Part shown: positions 1-8,311 of the stretch, piece by piece | How positions within the stretch are numbered: the first letter of the stretch is position 1 | Layout of the letters: each line of letters begins with the position of its first letter | Source: a virus | IMG/VR virus record: IMGVR_UViG_3300021959_000022 | Coordinates: 1 to 64,000 of that record | Direction: 5' to 3' (one strand) | DNA length: 64,000 nucleotides | Program-made: the position numbers and the translations under genes | Notes under the pieces: generated by a model | The model's database searches: none | What the model was told of the DNA's origin: nothing | The model's input: the letters and a program-made list of their open reading frames with translations, nothing else

Positions 1-510
1 GAATACGATCCGGAAGTGGGTCGAGCCATAGGACAGGCCGCCTACAACATCAAAAACAGGGCCGCCCGACGACTGCAACAACCCTTGAAATTATCACAGA
101 TGCAGGACAAGGTAGCCAGAGCCGTGGACAGTTTGAACAAGTTCAAGGACGAGGCAGGCAATCAAAACAAAGACTTCAAATTGGTTTTCCAGGATTTCCT
201 CAACCAGGAAAAGAAAAAAGCCGGCGTCGACGGCAGGATGGGGTTCCGATACGACACCAAGAAATTGCAGAATCCGGACGGATCATACAACGCGGGCCAC
301 ATCAGGAAAGTGCTGACAGACTTCTACGGACAGTTCAGGGCATCCGCGGGTATCGGCCGGAAAGTGGCGGGGATCAACATAGACTCCAAGGACAAGTTCA
401 TGCCCATCGGCACCATCAAAAAAGGATCCGACGGTGAAGACTATGAGTGGCAGGGTGGGCAATGGTCGAGTGTAAAAACCGGCAAGATGGCCGGCGCCAA
501 ATTACCGTAG
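1..510 (+). CDS. Unrecognised protein, C-terminal part (5' truncated by window edge)
   Basis: The reading frame is open from base 1 and stops at 508-510, so about 169 residues of the C-terminal part are visible. A GTG at 16 could serve as a start, but the uninterrupted frame before it makes truncation by the window edge more likely. The protein is basic and rich in Lys, Arg and Gln. It ends in a Trp/Gly-rich stretch (EYEWQGGQW-like) followed by KTGKMAG. There is no signal peptide, membrane segment or cysteine. I do not recognise a family. It is the only gene upstream of the structured intergenic region and lies on the same strand as the late genes. Confidence 0.6.
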   Translation, partial: EYDPEVGRAIGQAAYNIKNRAARRLQQPLKLSQMQDKVARAVDSLNKFKDEAGNQNKDFKLVFQDFLNQEKKKAGVDGRMGFRYDTKKLQNPDGSYNAGHIRKVLTDFYGQFRASAGIGRKVAGINIDSKDKFMPIGTIKKGSDGEDYEWQGGQWSSVKTGKMAGAKLP

Positions 511-561
511 ATTATCATACAATTTAAATCATATCGATGTTAACATTAACTAATAATACGA

Positions 562-771
562 ATGGCAATAATTAAGTCAAAACATGCTGTCATAACCAAA
601 CAGGATCTTCACTCACAGTGTGTGATGGTGATCAAACGCATGTTGTTGGATCATTCTCCCAAAGAAGTTGCCGAAATGATGAGTGAATTTTTAGAATCAC
701 ACTGTTCGGATTCACGTCCTGATGTTGAACTGCAAGAGTTTATTACCAAGTTCCACAAGCAACATCGTTAA
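562..771 (+). CDS. Small hypothetical protein (69 aa)
   Basis: A short ATG-started ORF begins 51 bases after the preceding stop. The product is 69 residues, soluble and mostly helical in appearance, with two cysteines (in SQCV and SHCS) and a run of acidic and His residues. No known family is recognised. It ends directly before the hairpin-rich region, whose first stem begins three bases after the stop codon. Coding is supported only by the clean ATG frame and co-orientation with its neighbours. Confidence 0.5.
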   Translation: MAIIKSKHAVITKQDLHSQCVMVIKRMLLDHSPKEVAEMMSEFLESHCSDSRPDVELQEFITKFHKQHR

Positions 772-1196
772 CTGATTGACTTCGTCAATCGCTTGTCGCT
801 TACGCTCAAGCATTTTCTTTTACGAAGTAAAGTCGTCGTCATCACGTTGATGAGCAGTCATAATTCTGCTTCACAGCAGAACTATGTTTCCTTGATACAT
901 CACGTTTGTATCGCAGTCATCCAATCTCGCTACCGTAGTCGGGCGGTTGTGCTGTACCCGTTAGCTCATTCTATACAACGCGATCAGTCCACACCTTGAT
1001 TGAATAATTTATGGACTGACTGTGGGTGCTTCTGTTTCATTGCAGAGCCACATCTTTTTTGCCTTGTGCATCAAGGGATTCGCCGCCATTCTTCATGGAG
1101 TAGTTCCCTGTTACCAGCGATGCTATGTAGCCTTAAGTTGTGTTTGAAGTTTTTGCCTTGATTGCCTAGCACTCATATATACACTTGTATTTCGAG
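772..1196. other. Gene-free, hairpin-dense intergenic region
   Basis: This roughly 420-base stretch holds no convincing gene. It contains a closely spaced series of perfect short inverted repeats: 774-780/784-790 (loop TTC), 791-795/807-811, 819-823/827-831 (loop GAA), 839-844/848-853 (loop CGT), 864-870/875-881 (loop TCAC), 894-899/907-912 (7-base loop), 985-991/1012-1018, 1021-1025/1048-1052 with 1031-1034/1043-1046 inside it, 1062-1066/1072-1076 and 1086-1089/1095-1098. No tRNA-like cloverleaf or typical intrinsic terminator was found. It could encode a structured RNA, carry regulatory hairpins or be decayed sequence. The stems are seen directly; the function is unknown. Confidence 0.55.
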
Positions 1197-2270
1197 ATGG
1201 ACCTTCAAAGTGAATTTAATGTTTGGTGCAAGTGGGATCCACTGCAATCTGTCATGGTTGGCAACTGTGTTAACCAGAATTTTTTCGAGCAGGTTGCCAA
1301 CAGTGAGATCAAGGATAAACTCACAACCATGTTGGTAGAGACGCAGGAAGACTTGGATAACTTGGCGGATGTTTTCAGACAGCACGGAGTCAGAGTGTAC
1401 AGACAGAACATAGACCATGATCTAAGGCTGGATCCAGACAAGCCGGCCACCAGACACCAAAACATTCAAATGCAACCCAGAGACGAATGGATGGTACTGG
1501 GCAGGCATTTTCTCGGAACCAACGATGGCATGGATGATGGCGACACATCTATTTTTTCCACCGTGCGACGACAAGAATACACCGCTTGGAAAGAGCTGTG
1601 CAGGATTCCGGAATTTTTGATAATACCATGTAGTTGGACCATGGTGGGGCGTGACCTGTTCATCGACCTGTGGGACGTGAGAAATGCCATATCGCACAAC
1701 TCTGGCACAACCTCGTTGCAATCGGTACAACGGCATGTGGATCAATGGGCGAGAAAATGGTTGCCGGAGGTCAAGGTGCATTGGATAGAAGTAGGCGGTC
1801 ACAATGATGCCTGTTTCCATACCTGTAAACCAGGAGTCATATTGTCCATCGTTGACGTGATTGACTATAACCAATCTTTTCCTGGTTGGAACGTCTTGGT
1901 AATACCTCCCGAGGAGAGTGCGGACAACATAGAAAAATTTTCCATGATAAAACACAAAACATCTGGCAAGTTCTGGATGCCCGGCGAGGAGGACAACACA
2001 GAACTCTTGGAATACATCAACACCTGGCTGGATGACTGGGTGGGATATGTGGCGGAAACTGTGTTTGATGTGAATGTGATGATGATAGACGAAAAAACTT
2101 GTGTGGTAAGCAATCACAACAAAATGGTGTTTGACTATTTCAAAAAACACAACATAGAACCCATAATTGCCCCTTTGCGGCACAGATATTTTTGGGATGG
2201 CGGCATACACTGTTGCACTCTCGATCTTTACAGACAGGGCGAATGCCAACAGTACATTAATTGGTCGTAA
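1197..2270 (+). CDS. Amidinotransferase-family protein (glycine amidinotransferase-like)
   Basis: This 357-residue protein belongs to the amidinotransferase (pentein) family, whose members move the amidino group of arginine to an amine or hydrolyse guanidino groups. The N-terminus has the family's W-D-P-L-x-x-V-x-V-G pattern. The likely catalytic set is D153 (GRDLFIDLWD), H202 (VGGHNDACF) and the nucleophile C339 in WDGGIHCCT near the C-terminus. The length fits the family. ATG 1197 is chosen over an in-frame TTG at 1185. It stands alone after the hairpin region and 31 bases before the ATE-like gene. A distant paralogue lies at 57326. The acceptor substrate cannot be read from the sequence. 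Confidence 0.85.
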   Translation: MDLQSEFNVWCKWDPLQSVMVGNCVNQNFFEQVANSEIKDKLTTMLVETQEDLDNLADVFRQHGVRVYRQNIDHDLRLDPDKPATRHQNIQMQPRDEWMVLGRHFLGTNDGMDDGDTSIFSTVRRQEYTAWKELCRIPEFLIIPCSWTMVGRDLFIDLWDVRNAISHNSGTTSLQSVQRHVDQWARKWLPEVKVHWIEVGGHNDACFHTCKPGVILSIVDVIDYNQSFPGWNVLVIPPEESADNIEKFSMIKHKTSGKFWMPGEEDNTELLEYINTWLDDWVGYVAETVFDVNVMMIDEKTCVVSNHNKMVFDYFKKHNIEPIIAPLRHRYFWDGGIHCCTLDLYRQGECQQYINWS

Positions 2271-2301
2271 TTTTTAACAAAATCTCGTATAATAAATTTA
2301 A

Positions 2302-3051
2302 ATGAAGATATGGTACGAACATCCGTTTGGTGTAGTAAGCACAGCAGACATGCAGATAGTCAAAGTGCTGGCAGAAGTCAAACCTGAAGAACAAGAACAA
2401 GCACTCACACAAGGATTTATAGAAAAACCTTATGGTGTGTGGCAACAAGTACGGTCCACAAGGATCGACATCAAAAAATACATCGAGTCCGCCAAGCGTT
2501 TTTCTCAACGCAAAGATGTCACGGTGTCGAAGTGGGACGGTGTGTTTGCACAAACCAATCGTAATTTATTAATTCACATCTACGATGAATACATCAACAA
2601 AAAAGGATACCAAGACCATTTTATATTCAATGACTATGAATTCACCAACAAAGATGTGTTCTACATCTATTCACACGATGACAATGTGCATGCTTGGTCC
2701 GTGTGGACCAAGTACGGCCAATCTGTAGAAAATTGGCAATTTGCATGGGACTATGTCAGACCTGAATTACAACTTGGTTCGTTTTCGATCGATCATGAAA
2801 TACGTCAAGCACACGAAAAAAACTACAACTACTTTTATCTATCTGAAGGCTATGACAACTCGTCTGCCTGGAAAGCAGACATGCCTGGATTCGAATGGTG
2901 GAATGGTTCTGAATGGAGTCAGGAAGCAGATCGTTTTGCTTTCTTGTGTGATGCCGAAGATGGCGCCACAGATCTAAAAGACATCCTTGATGTTTACGAA
3001 AATCCCTGCACCAGAGAAAAGTTTTGGAGCAAGAAAAACATCAGTCGTTAA
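2302..3051 (+). CDS. GNAT-fold arginyl/leucyl-tRNA-protein transferase (ATE/Bpt)-like protein
   Basis: This 249-residue protein resembles the ATE/Bpt family, which adds an amino acid from charged tRNA to protein N-termini and marks them for degradation. The middle (about residues 50-80) reads R-S-T-R-I-D...F-S-Q-R-K, like the ATE R-x-x-R-I...S-R-x-Q-R-R block. The C-terminal half has L-G-S-F-S-I-x-x-E-I followed by Y-F-Y-L-S-E-G-Y, W-K-A-D-M-P and a terminal Trp-rich segment, like the GNAT-type ATE C-domain. The N-terminal cysteine motif of true ATEs is absent. It follows the amidinotransferase by 31 bases and overlaps the convergent minus-strand gene by 11 bases. The assignment is a by-eye family match. 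Confidence 0.5.
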   Translation: MKIWYEHPFGVVSTADMQIVKVLAEVKPEEQEQALTQGFIEKPYGVWQQVRSTRIDIKKYIESAKRFSQRKDVTVSKWDGVFAQTNRNLLIHIYDEYINKKGYQDHFIFNDYEFTNKDVFYIYSHDDNVHAWSVWTKYGQSVENWQFAWDYVRPELQLGSFSIDHEIRQAHEKNYNYFYLSEGYDNSSAWKADMPGFEWWNGSEWSQEADRFAFLCDAEDGATDLKDILDVYENPCTREKFWSKKNISR

Positions 3052-3544
3052 AACGCCACCGCACTACATCGTCGAGATTTTCTTCACTCCATTGGTCATA
3101 GTATTTTGTTGCTCGTAGATTTTTGCTGAATTGATTTAATCTTTTGAGTCTTTGGATAATCACCAACACAAGTTCGCCATGATTCATTTTCACACCATTG
3201 ATCAATTCTTCGTCATCGGGGTGATCTTCCATAGCCACAACATCGTGTGATTTGAAATGTTTGTTTAATTTGCGGATCTGTTCTGATAATAAACCTGGTG
3301 AAATTTCCCTGCGTGTGGATGCAAGAATAATGGCTTCCCATTCATCCGTCCAGTCTCGCATTTGTGCTTTGCATTCATCCCAGATTGCAGAATTGCACTC
3401 AACGATTTTGACTTTGTTTTGCAGTCTGAATTGACGAGCATATGGACAAGGAGGCATGTTGCCGAACGATGGATGCGGCACTTCCACAAATGTTTCCATC
3501 CATTTGTTTATCGATTCAACAATGTGGTCAGAGGCCTGGTGCAT
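3041..3544 (-). CDS. Conserved 'CPYAR' protein of unknown function
   Basis: A 167-residue minus-strand protein starts at ATG 3544-3542. It shares a layout with the product of 61408-61881: a short N-terminal helix, P-C-P-Y-A-R followed by R-L-x-N (about residues 32-42), a middle segment on DNA-free acidic helices, and a C-terminal R-x-x-x-Y-Y-D-x-W-x-x-E block. The function is not known to me. The 16-base gap to the divergent GIY-YIG gene contains TATAAT-like bases on the minus strand just before the start. Its 3' end overlaps the ATE-like gene by 11 bases. Confidence 0.7.
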   Translation of the reverse strand: MHQASDHIVESINKWMETFVEVPHPSFGNMPPCPYARQFRLQNKVKIVECNSAIWDECKAQMRDWTDEWEAIILASTRREISPGLLSEQIRKLNKHFKSHDVVAMEDHPDDEELINGVKMNHGELVLVIIQRLKRLNQFSKNLRATKYYDQWSEENLDDVVRWRFND

Positions 3545-3560
3545 GTATTATATACTTAAT

Positions 3561-3965
3561 ATGACTTGGATGTATCAAGGAAAACCTGTTGAACAAATAC
3601 CCGAAGGGTACGTGGGGTTCGTGTATGAAATCACCAACACACAGTCGGGCAGGAAATACATCGGCAAAAAACTTGTGGAATTCAAAAAGTCCCGTCCACC
3701 GCTCAAAGGCAGGAAAAACAGACGCAGATACAAAGTTGAGTCGGATTGGCGAGAATACTATGGTTCATCTGATGCACTCACTGAGGATGTTGAACAGTTG
3801 GGTCGTGACAATTTCACCCGTGAGATATTATTTTACTGTAAAAATAAAGCAGAACTATCTTACATAGAAGCCAGAGAACAGTTCGCTCGAAAAGTGCTGG
3901 AATCAGATGCCTACTACAATGGACACATCCGTGTCAGAGTGCATGGCAACATGTTCAAAAAATAG
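3561..3965 (+). CDS. GIY-YIG-type endonuclease-like protein
   Basis: A 134-residue protein. The N-terminal G-F-V-Y-E-I-T-N (GIY part) and R-K-Y-I-G-K-K (YIG part) lie about 15 residues apart, as in GIY-YIG nucleases. A W-R-E-Y-Y-G-S-S motif and a later Y-I-E-A-R-E glutamate follow the arrangement seen in phage GIY-YIG proteins. ATG 3561 is preferred because upstream codons in the same frame overlap the divergent gene. Such nucleases act as homing endonucleases or in phage DNA metabolism. No self-splicing intron is visible nearby, so this is a free-standing gene, 26 bases before the transporter gene. Confidence 0.75.
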   Translation: MTWMYQGKPVEQIPEGYVGFVYEITNTQSGRKYIGKKLVEFKKSRPPLKGRKNRRRYKVESDWREYYGSSDALTEDVEQLGRDNFTREILFYCKNKAELSYIEAREQFARKVLESDAYYNGHIRVRVHGNMFKK

Positions 3966-3991
3966 TATATAAACACTATAAGGACATCATC

Positions 3992-5428
3992 ATGATAGAG
4001 ACACTATTTCCATTATTTGCTCCCTCCACCGGCATCGGCATTCTGGCTGTGTATGGTGCATTTGCCCTATCAATGACCTATTGGTACTCGAGGGGTTACA
4101 ACGATTCAAAAACCAGTTTCCTTGTTGCGAGACGAGAACTGGGCACATTCCAAGGTTCACTCAGTGTGGCAGCCGCTTGGCTGTGGGCACCTGGACTTTT
4201 TATTAGCACACAACAGGCCTACGTGAATGGCTTGGTGGGACTGTTTTGGTTCTGCCTGGGCAACTTCCTCACCCTGGGAGCATTTGCCTATTTTGCAAAA
4301 AAGATAAGATCAAATGAACCAGAAGGATTCACATTTTCTGGATATCTGCGTAAGAGATTTTCCGGCCGTGTGCAGTCACTATTTGTGGCAGAAATGATGC
4401 TACTGGCCACCTGTGCTTTTGCCATCAATCTGTTGGCAGGTTCGAAAACTGTGGAAGTTTTGACAGGCATCGATTACACACTGGCCACTTTCCTAATGGC
4501 AGGTGTGGCCATCCTTTATTCATTCAGAACAGGCCTCAAAGCCACAGTGATCACAGAAGTCATCAAAATTGTTGTGGTATGGACCGGTGTCATCATATTG
4601 GTGCCGTGGGTGATATCATCAGCAGGCGGTTGGGACACAGTCATCGCAGGCTTGGGAGGCAAGTCCGGTCAAGGTGCTCAAATATTTGGCACACCATTTG
4701 CTTGGGGAGTGTTCACAGGATTTGGTGCGGCAGCTTTCTTGGGTCATATGGGAGGACCATGGGGAGACAATTCGTTCTATCAGCGAGCATTTGCCATCAA
4801 GAAAGATTCTATCATTCCTTCTTATGTGTTGGCATCGTTTGTGTTCATTGTGGTGCCCATCATGATGGGACTGCTCGGATTTGTGGCCGCGGGTGCTGGA
4901 TTAGAAATTCCGGGTGCGATGGTTGGCACAACCAATGCCATCACAATTGCCACATTCCTGCCACCCGCAGCTGCCATTGTATTTGTGTTCATGGTGTTTG
5001 CTGGATTGGTGGCAATCCTTGATTCACAGTTTGCTTCTGTGGCCAACATGACTGGTCATGACATATTCAATCAATTCAAGGGCGGTTCAGAAATTGCATG
5101 GGCTCGTTGGGGTATGATCGCATTGGCAATAGCAGGATTGATTGTTGCAAATATTCCAGGCATGCAGTTGGTATATCTGTTCCTTTTCTTTGCTGTGTTG
5201 AGAGCGGCTGTTTGGTTGCCATCGATGATAGCACTGTTAAAACCAACATGGATCACAGAACAGGGCATGTTCTGGGGAATTGCCATCTGTGCCACAGTTG
5301 GAGAAATCATGTTTGTAATGGGTAAATTAGGATACTCAGACACAGCATTCCAAGGAACTCTGGTTGCAATATTCGGTTCACCTGTGTTAACATTGTTGAT
5401 AAGCAATGTCGGAAAACAAAAAACCTAA
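3992..5428 (+). CDS. Sodium:solute symporter (SSS/SLC5) family transporter
   Basis: A 478-residue, very hydrophobic protein with about 12-13 membrane segments, matching the length of SSS-family carriers. The family block F-A-G-L-V-A-I-L-D-S...S-V-A-N-M-T-G-H-D-I-F (about 336-359) is the TM8 region that forms the Na2 site in PutP and vSGLT. By hand alignment the two Na2 Ser/Thr residues are A341 and I342 here, so sodium coupling may be altered. SD-like AAGGA at 3980-3984 lies 7 bases before ATG 3992. The next gene overlaps its 3' end by 23 bases. The solute is not predictable. A full-length SSS carrier is unusual in a phage. Confidence 0.9.
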   Translation: MIETLFPLFAPSTGIGILAVYGAFALSMTYWYSRGYNDSKTSFLVARRELGTFQGSLSVAAAWLWAPGLFISTQQAYVNGLVGLFWFCLGNFLTLGAFAYFAKKIRSNEPEGFTFSGYLRKRFSGRVQSLFVAEMMLLATCAFAINLLAGSKTVEVLTGIDYTLATFLMAGVAILYSFRTGLKATVITEVIKIVVVWTGVIILVPWVISSAGGWDTVIAGLGGKSGQGAQIFGTPFAWGVFTGFGAAAFLGHMGGPWGDNSFYQRAFAIKKDSIIPSYVLASFVFIVVPIMMGLLGFVAAGAGLEIPGAMVGTTNAITIATFLPPAAAIVFVFMVFAGLVAILDSQFASVANMTGHDIFNQFKGGSEIAWARWGMIALAIAGLIVANIPGMQLVYLFLFFAVLRAAVWLPSMIALLKPTWITEQGMFWGIAICATVGEIMFVMGKLGYSDTAFQGTLVAIFGSPVLTLLISNVGKQKT

Positions 5429-6038
5429 ATTATTAATTGTTACAGGTCCCCAAGGATCTGGAAATCATCTATTTGCCAAAATCTTTAACATGCATCCAAG
5501 TGTTAAAGGTTGGCAGATGGAGTGGAAGGAATGGCAAGGACATCATCAAGAACCCTTCCAGGAATATTGGCAGGATCCGTCAAAACTAAAAGACTTTGTG
5601 GTAGCCCCGTTCGAAAACTTCGTGACCTCCATATCATGTCCTTACTACAAAGATAAAAAACCTCAAACTCCCAAGTACGGTGAATTTATCAGTGAAGCAA
5701 AAAAGTATTTTGAAGTCAAAGTTTTAATAATCGCTAGAGACAGGAACATCTTGAAGTTGCAACAACAACGATTAAGGGGAGAACACACCACTCCCAAGTT
5801 TATGGATCAGATGGAAAACTTTGATGATGTACATTTTGTTTCACACGAAGCATTGTACTTGTATCAAGGAAAATACTTAGAAAGTCTTGCAAAACAATTA
5901 GATTTTCCTATTGCACACAATCACACCACACTGTTGGATGACTTTTTGAAAAAAGATGCTAACATAAAGTATGTCAAACCAATCGAAAAGGGAGATTTCG
6001 ACGACCAAGCAACACAGTCATCGTTGATAGATTCATGA
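5406..6038 (+). CDS. P-loop protein, sulfotransferase/kinase-like
   Basis: A 210-residue soluble protein starts inside the 3' end of the transporter gene. The N-terminal strand L-L-I-V-T is followed by a P-loop-like G-P-Q-G-S-G-N-H (about residues 14-21), as in sulfotransferases that bind PAPS or small nucleotide kinases. A second hydrophobic strand, V-K-V-L-I-I-A-R-D-R, at about 105-115 resembles the sulfotransferase 'x-x-x-R-x-P/R-x' strand. It is coupled to the transporter upstream and to the methyltransferase downstream by a 4-base overlap. The exact reaction is unknown. Confidence 0.55.
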   Translation: MSENKKPKLLIVTGPQGSGNHLFAKIFNMHPSVKGWQMEWKEWQGHHQEPFQEYWQDPSKLKDFVVAPFENFVTSISCPYYKDKKPQTPKYGEFISEAKKYFEVKVLIIARDRNILKLQQQRLRGEHTTPKFMDQMENFDDVHFVSHEALYLYQGKYLESLAKQLDFPIAHNHTTLLDDFLKKDANIKYVKPIEKGDFDDQATQSSLIDS

Positions 6039-6547
6039 AGAAATTTGAAAAGGTTTGGACAGATGGTTGGTATCCAGATTACACCAAATTCTTATATTCT
6101 GGATGGGCAATTCTTGACAAAATTCAACCCCATGATAGAATATTAGATATTGGGTGTGGATATAATCTTTTTAAAAAACATTTTGGTGATAGGTTGTATG
6201 GCATAGATCCTTATAATCCCGCGGCAGACGAGTTAGTTAGTTGGGAAGATTATCAACCTACACAAAAATTTAATGTGTATTTTGCACTCGGAAGTCTGCA
6301 CTTTGGTGACGATGAATTGGTAGAATCCCAAATTAAAAAGTTATCCCATTTGACCAATCCGGGAGATGTTATTTTTTGGAGGCAAAACCCTGGCACACAG
6401 CCTTGCTTTGTACACGAAACCGAAATGGGATTCAACGGCTGGACTTTTGAAAAAAATTATTTGTGGTCCGAAAAGTATGATTTTACAATCAGAGAATTAC
6501 AACAAGACACCGGCGATAGAATTTACGCTGAGTGGGTAAAAAATTAA
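6035..6547 (+). CDS. Class I SAM-dependent methyltransferase-like protein
   Basis: A 170-residue protein with an I-L-D-I-G-C-G-Y-N motif I at about residues 36-44, then Y-G-I-D-P (motif II acidic residue) and a hydrophobic strand with a central F-x-L-G-S-L-H segment. These are features of small Rossmann-fold methyltransferases. It begins with an ATGA overlap with the P-loop gene and ends one base before the convergent gp46 stop codon. The target is unknown. It lies at the end of the transporter-linked accessory operon. Confidence 0.75.
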   Translation: MKKFEKVWTDGWYPDYTKFLYSGWAILDKIQPHDRILDIGCGYNLFKKHFGDRLYGIDPYNPAADELVSWEDYQPTQKFNVYFALGSLHFGDDELVESQIKKLSHLTNPGDVIFWRQNPGTQPCFVHETEMGFNGWTFEKNYLWSEKYDFTIRELQQDTGDRIYAEWVKN

Positions 6548-8311
6548 TCACTCTACAACATCTGTGAACGCATAAGAAGTAAACCCATTTTCCTTGGTCA
6601 CTTTCAACACATTATTCACACGACCTTGCAGTTCGTCTCTGTGTGATATTAGGTAGATGTTCTTGTGGCGCTCACGGGCAATCTGTTTTAGAATACCAAT
6701 GGCATTTTCCACACCTGCTGTGTCCATGCCCGAATCAACCAATTCATCGATGAACATGGTGTTGATGTTGTGATACAGCATTTCCCACACATCTCTGAAT
6801 GCCCAACATAAGCTTAAAATTAATCGGTTTCTTTCACCTCTGCTCAAATTATCAAAGTCGAGATCTCTGCCCAACTCTGTAATTTCCACAGTGAGATCAG
6901 ACAAGAATTTTACTTCATGCGGCAGTCCGGTTTTGTCCAAATAGTAGGCCAATCTCATATTCAAATAAGTCAAGTTTTGGTCGATCACTCTCTTTCGCAC
7001 AAACGAGTCTTTAGAAGTCAACAGTTTGTATAAAAACTCTTGATGATCCTGCAGTTTGCGTAGGTTGTTCATTTTGACATATGACAGTTCCTGCACAGCA
7101 GAAGTTTTCAGTTCGTCAATTTGTTCTTGGTATGGGTCAGTTTCTACTGTCTTTTTTTCCAACTGTTCGCCCAAGTATTCTACCGTGTTTTCATGCTTGT
7201 AAGCCTGCTGTGCGGTGTCGTAATAGGTTTCCGGCTGTTCTAAGTCACCTATGGATTTTATCTTTGCTGTGAGGCTGGATTCCTGCGAAACCAAGTCTTC
7301 TATGTACTTTTCGAATTCTTGACGATCTGTCTCTAATTTGCTGACCATGGCATGATGCTTGTCATCTTCCATGGCACCGCCGCATGTGGGACAGGTTTTG
7401 TTTTGAGTTTTTTCGATTGAATCCAGTATTTCTGTTAACTGTTTGGTTGACTGTTTGACAGCAGTTTGCACGGTGGCAAGTTCACGCTCCCAAGTGCGTT
7501 TCTTTTCATAATTTTCATTGTATGCGTCTAATTTTTTATGTCGTTCGATTTCATCCTTGATGTCAACTTTCATCAGTTCTTCCAATGATAGGGTGAGTTT
7601 CTCTATGTCTTCCTTCTGCTGTGCTTTCCAGCCACGCTGACGTGTTTCCAGTGCGTCGATCGATGATTGTATTTTTTCATTGTTGCGTTGAATTTCATCC
7701 AATCTAATTTCTTCTTCTTTGATGACTTCTTTGGTTTCTTTGATTTCTTCTTTGAGCACTTCTGCTTTTTCTGACAACACAGTAATACCCAACAGCTGTT
7801 CTATGATGTCTTTTTGTTCGTTAGCCTTCAACCCAAAAAATGGCGGAGCGTATGTGTGCAGTGCCACAATGTTTTGAAACATAATATGTGACATGCCCAA
7901 TATCTTTGTGATGTCTTTTTGTGTTTCGCGAGAATCACCTTGTGCTTCGTCTGATGCTTCTTCTTCACCATCCACATAAAATTTTATGATGGCAGGTTTT
8001 CTGCCACGCTCTATCTTGTATTTTTTGCCATCTATCTCAAACTCACAGGAAACCACCATACCACGTTCATTGGTTTTGTTGACAAGATTATCTCTTTTTA
8101 TATTAGTGAGTGCATCACCGAACAGTGCGAACGACAGTGCATTTAGAATAGTAGTTTTTCCTGTGCCGTTCCTTGATCCCGCATCATCACCACCCAAGTC
8201 GATGTTTTGTCCCAACACCAGTGTCAAATCCTGTCCCTCGAAGTTGATGGCCTGTGTGACATTGCCCACCGACATAAAGTTTTTTACTGTGAGTGTTTTA
8301 AATTTGATCAT
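6548..8311 (-). CDS. 46: Recombination endonuclease subunit gp46 (Rad50/SbcC-like)
   Basis: A 587-residue SMC-like ATPase. The N-terminal Walker A is G-S-R-N-G-T-G-K-T-T (about 46-55). Long coiled-coil arms flank a zinc hook C-P-T-C at about residue 307. The C-terminal lobe has the ABC signature L-S-R-G-E-R-N (about 488) and Walker B T-M-F-I-D-E-L (about 517). In T4, gp46 with gp47 resects DNA ends for recombination-dependent replication and host DNA breakdown. The start overlaps the gp47 stop by 4 bases. The minus-strand order gp55, (P-loop-like gene), gp47, gp46 matches T4. Confidence 0.95.
   Translation of the reverse strand: MIKFKTLTVKNFMSVGNVTQAINFEGQDLTLVLGQNIDLGGDDAGSRNGTGKTTILNALSFALFGDALTNIKRDNLVNKTNERGMVVSCEFEIDGKKYKIERGRKPAIIKFYVDGEEEASDEAQGDSRETQKDITKILGMSHIMFQNIVALHTYAPPFFGLKANEQKDIIEQLLGITVLSEKAEVLKEEIKETKEVIKEEEIRLDEIQRNNEKIQSSIDALETRQRGWKAQQKEDIEKLTLSLEELMKVDIKDEIERHKKLDAYNENYEKKRTWERELATVQTAVKQSTKQLTEILDSIEKTQNKTCPTCGGAMEDDKHHAMVSKLETDRQEFEKYIEDLVSQESSLTAKIKSIGDLEQPETYYDTAQQAYKHENTVEYLGEQLEKKTVETDPYQEQIDELKTSAVQELSYVKMNNLRKLQDHQEFLYKLLTSKDSFVRKRVIDQNLTYLNMRLAYYLDKTGLPHEVKFLSDLTVEITELGRDLDFDNLSRGERNRLILSLCWAFRDVWEMLYHNINTMFIDELVDSGMDTAGVENAIGILKQIARERHKNIYLISHRDELQGRVNNVLKVTKENGFTSYAFTDVVE

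Noticed and set aside
793-999. A 68-residue ORF from TTG in the hairpin region
   Set aside because: It starts with TTG, has no ribosome-binding site, covers the hairpins and shows no protein-like pattern; a chance frame is more likely.
772-1196. tRNA gene or tRNA cluster
   Set aside because: No T-arm-like GTTCGAAT sequence, no acceptor stem of seven pairs and no cloverleaf order could be found.
1422-2249. 275-residue antisense ORF opposite the amidinotransferase gene
   Set aside because: The plus-strand frame has clear catalytic motifs; the antisense frame has none and follows from codon bias.
3561-3965. Homing-endonuclease gene inside a group I intron
   Set aside because: Neighbouring genes are complete and no interrupted exon pair flanks the GIY-YIG gene.
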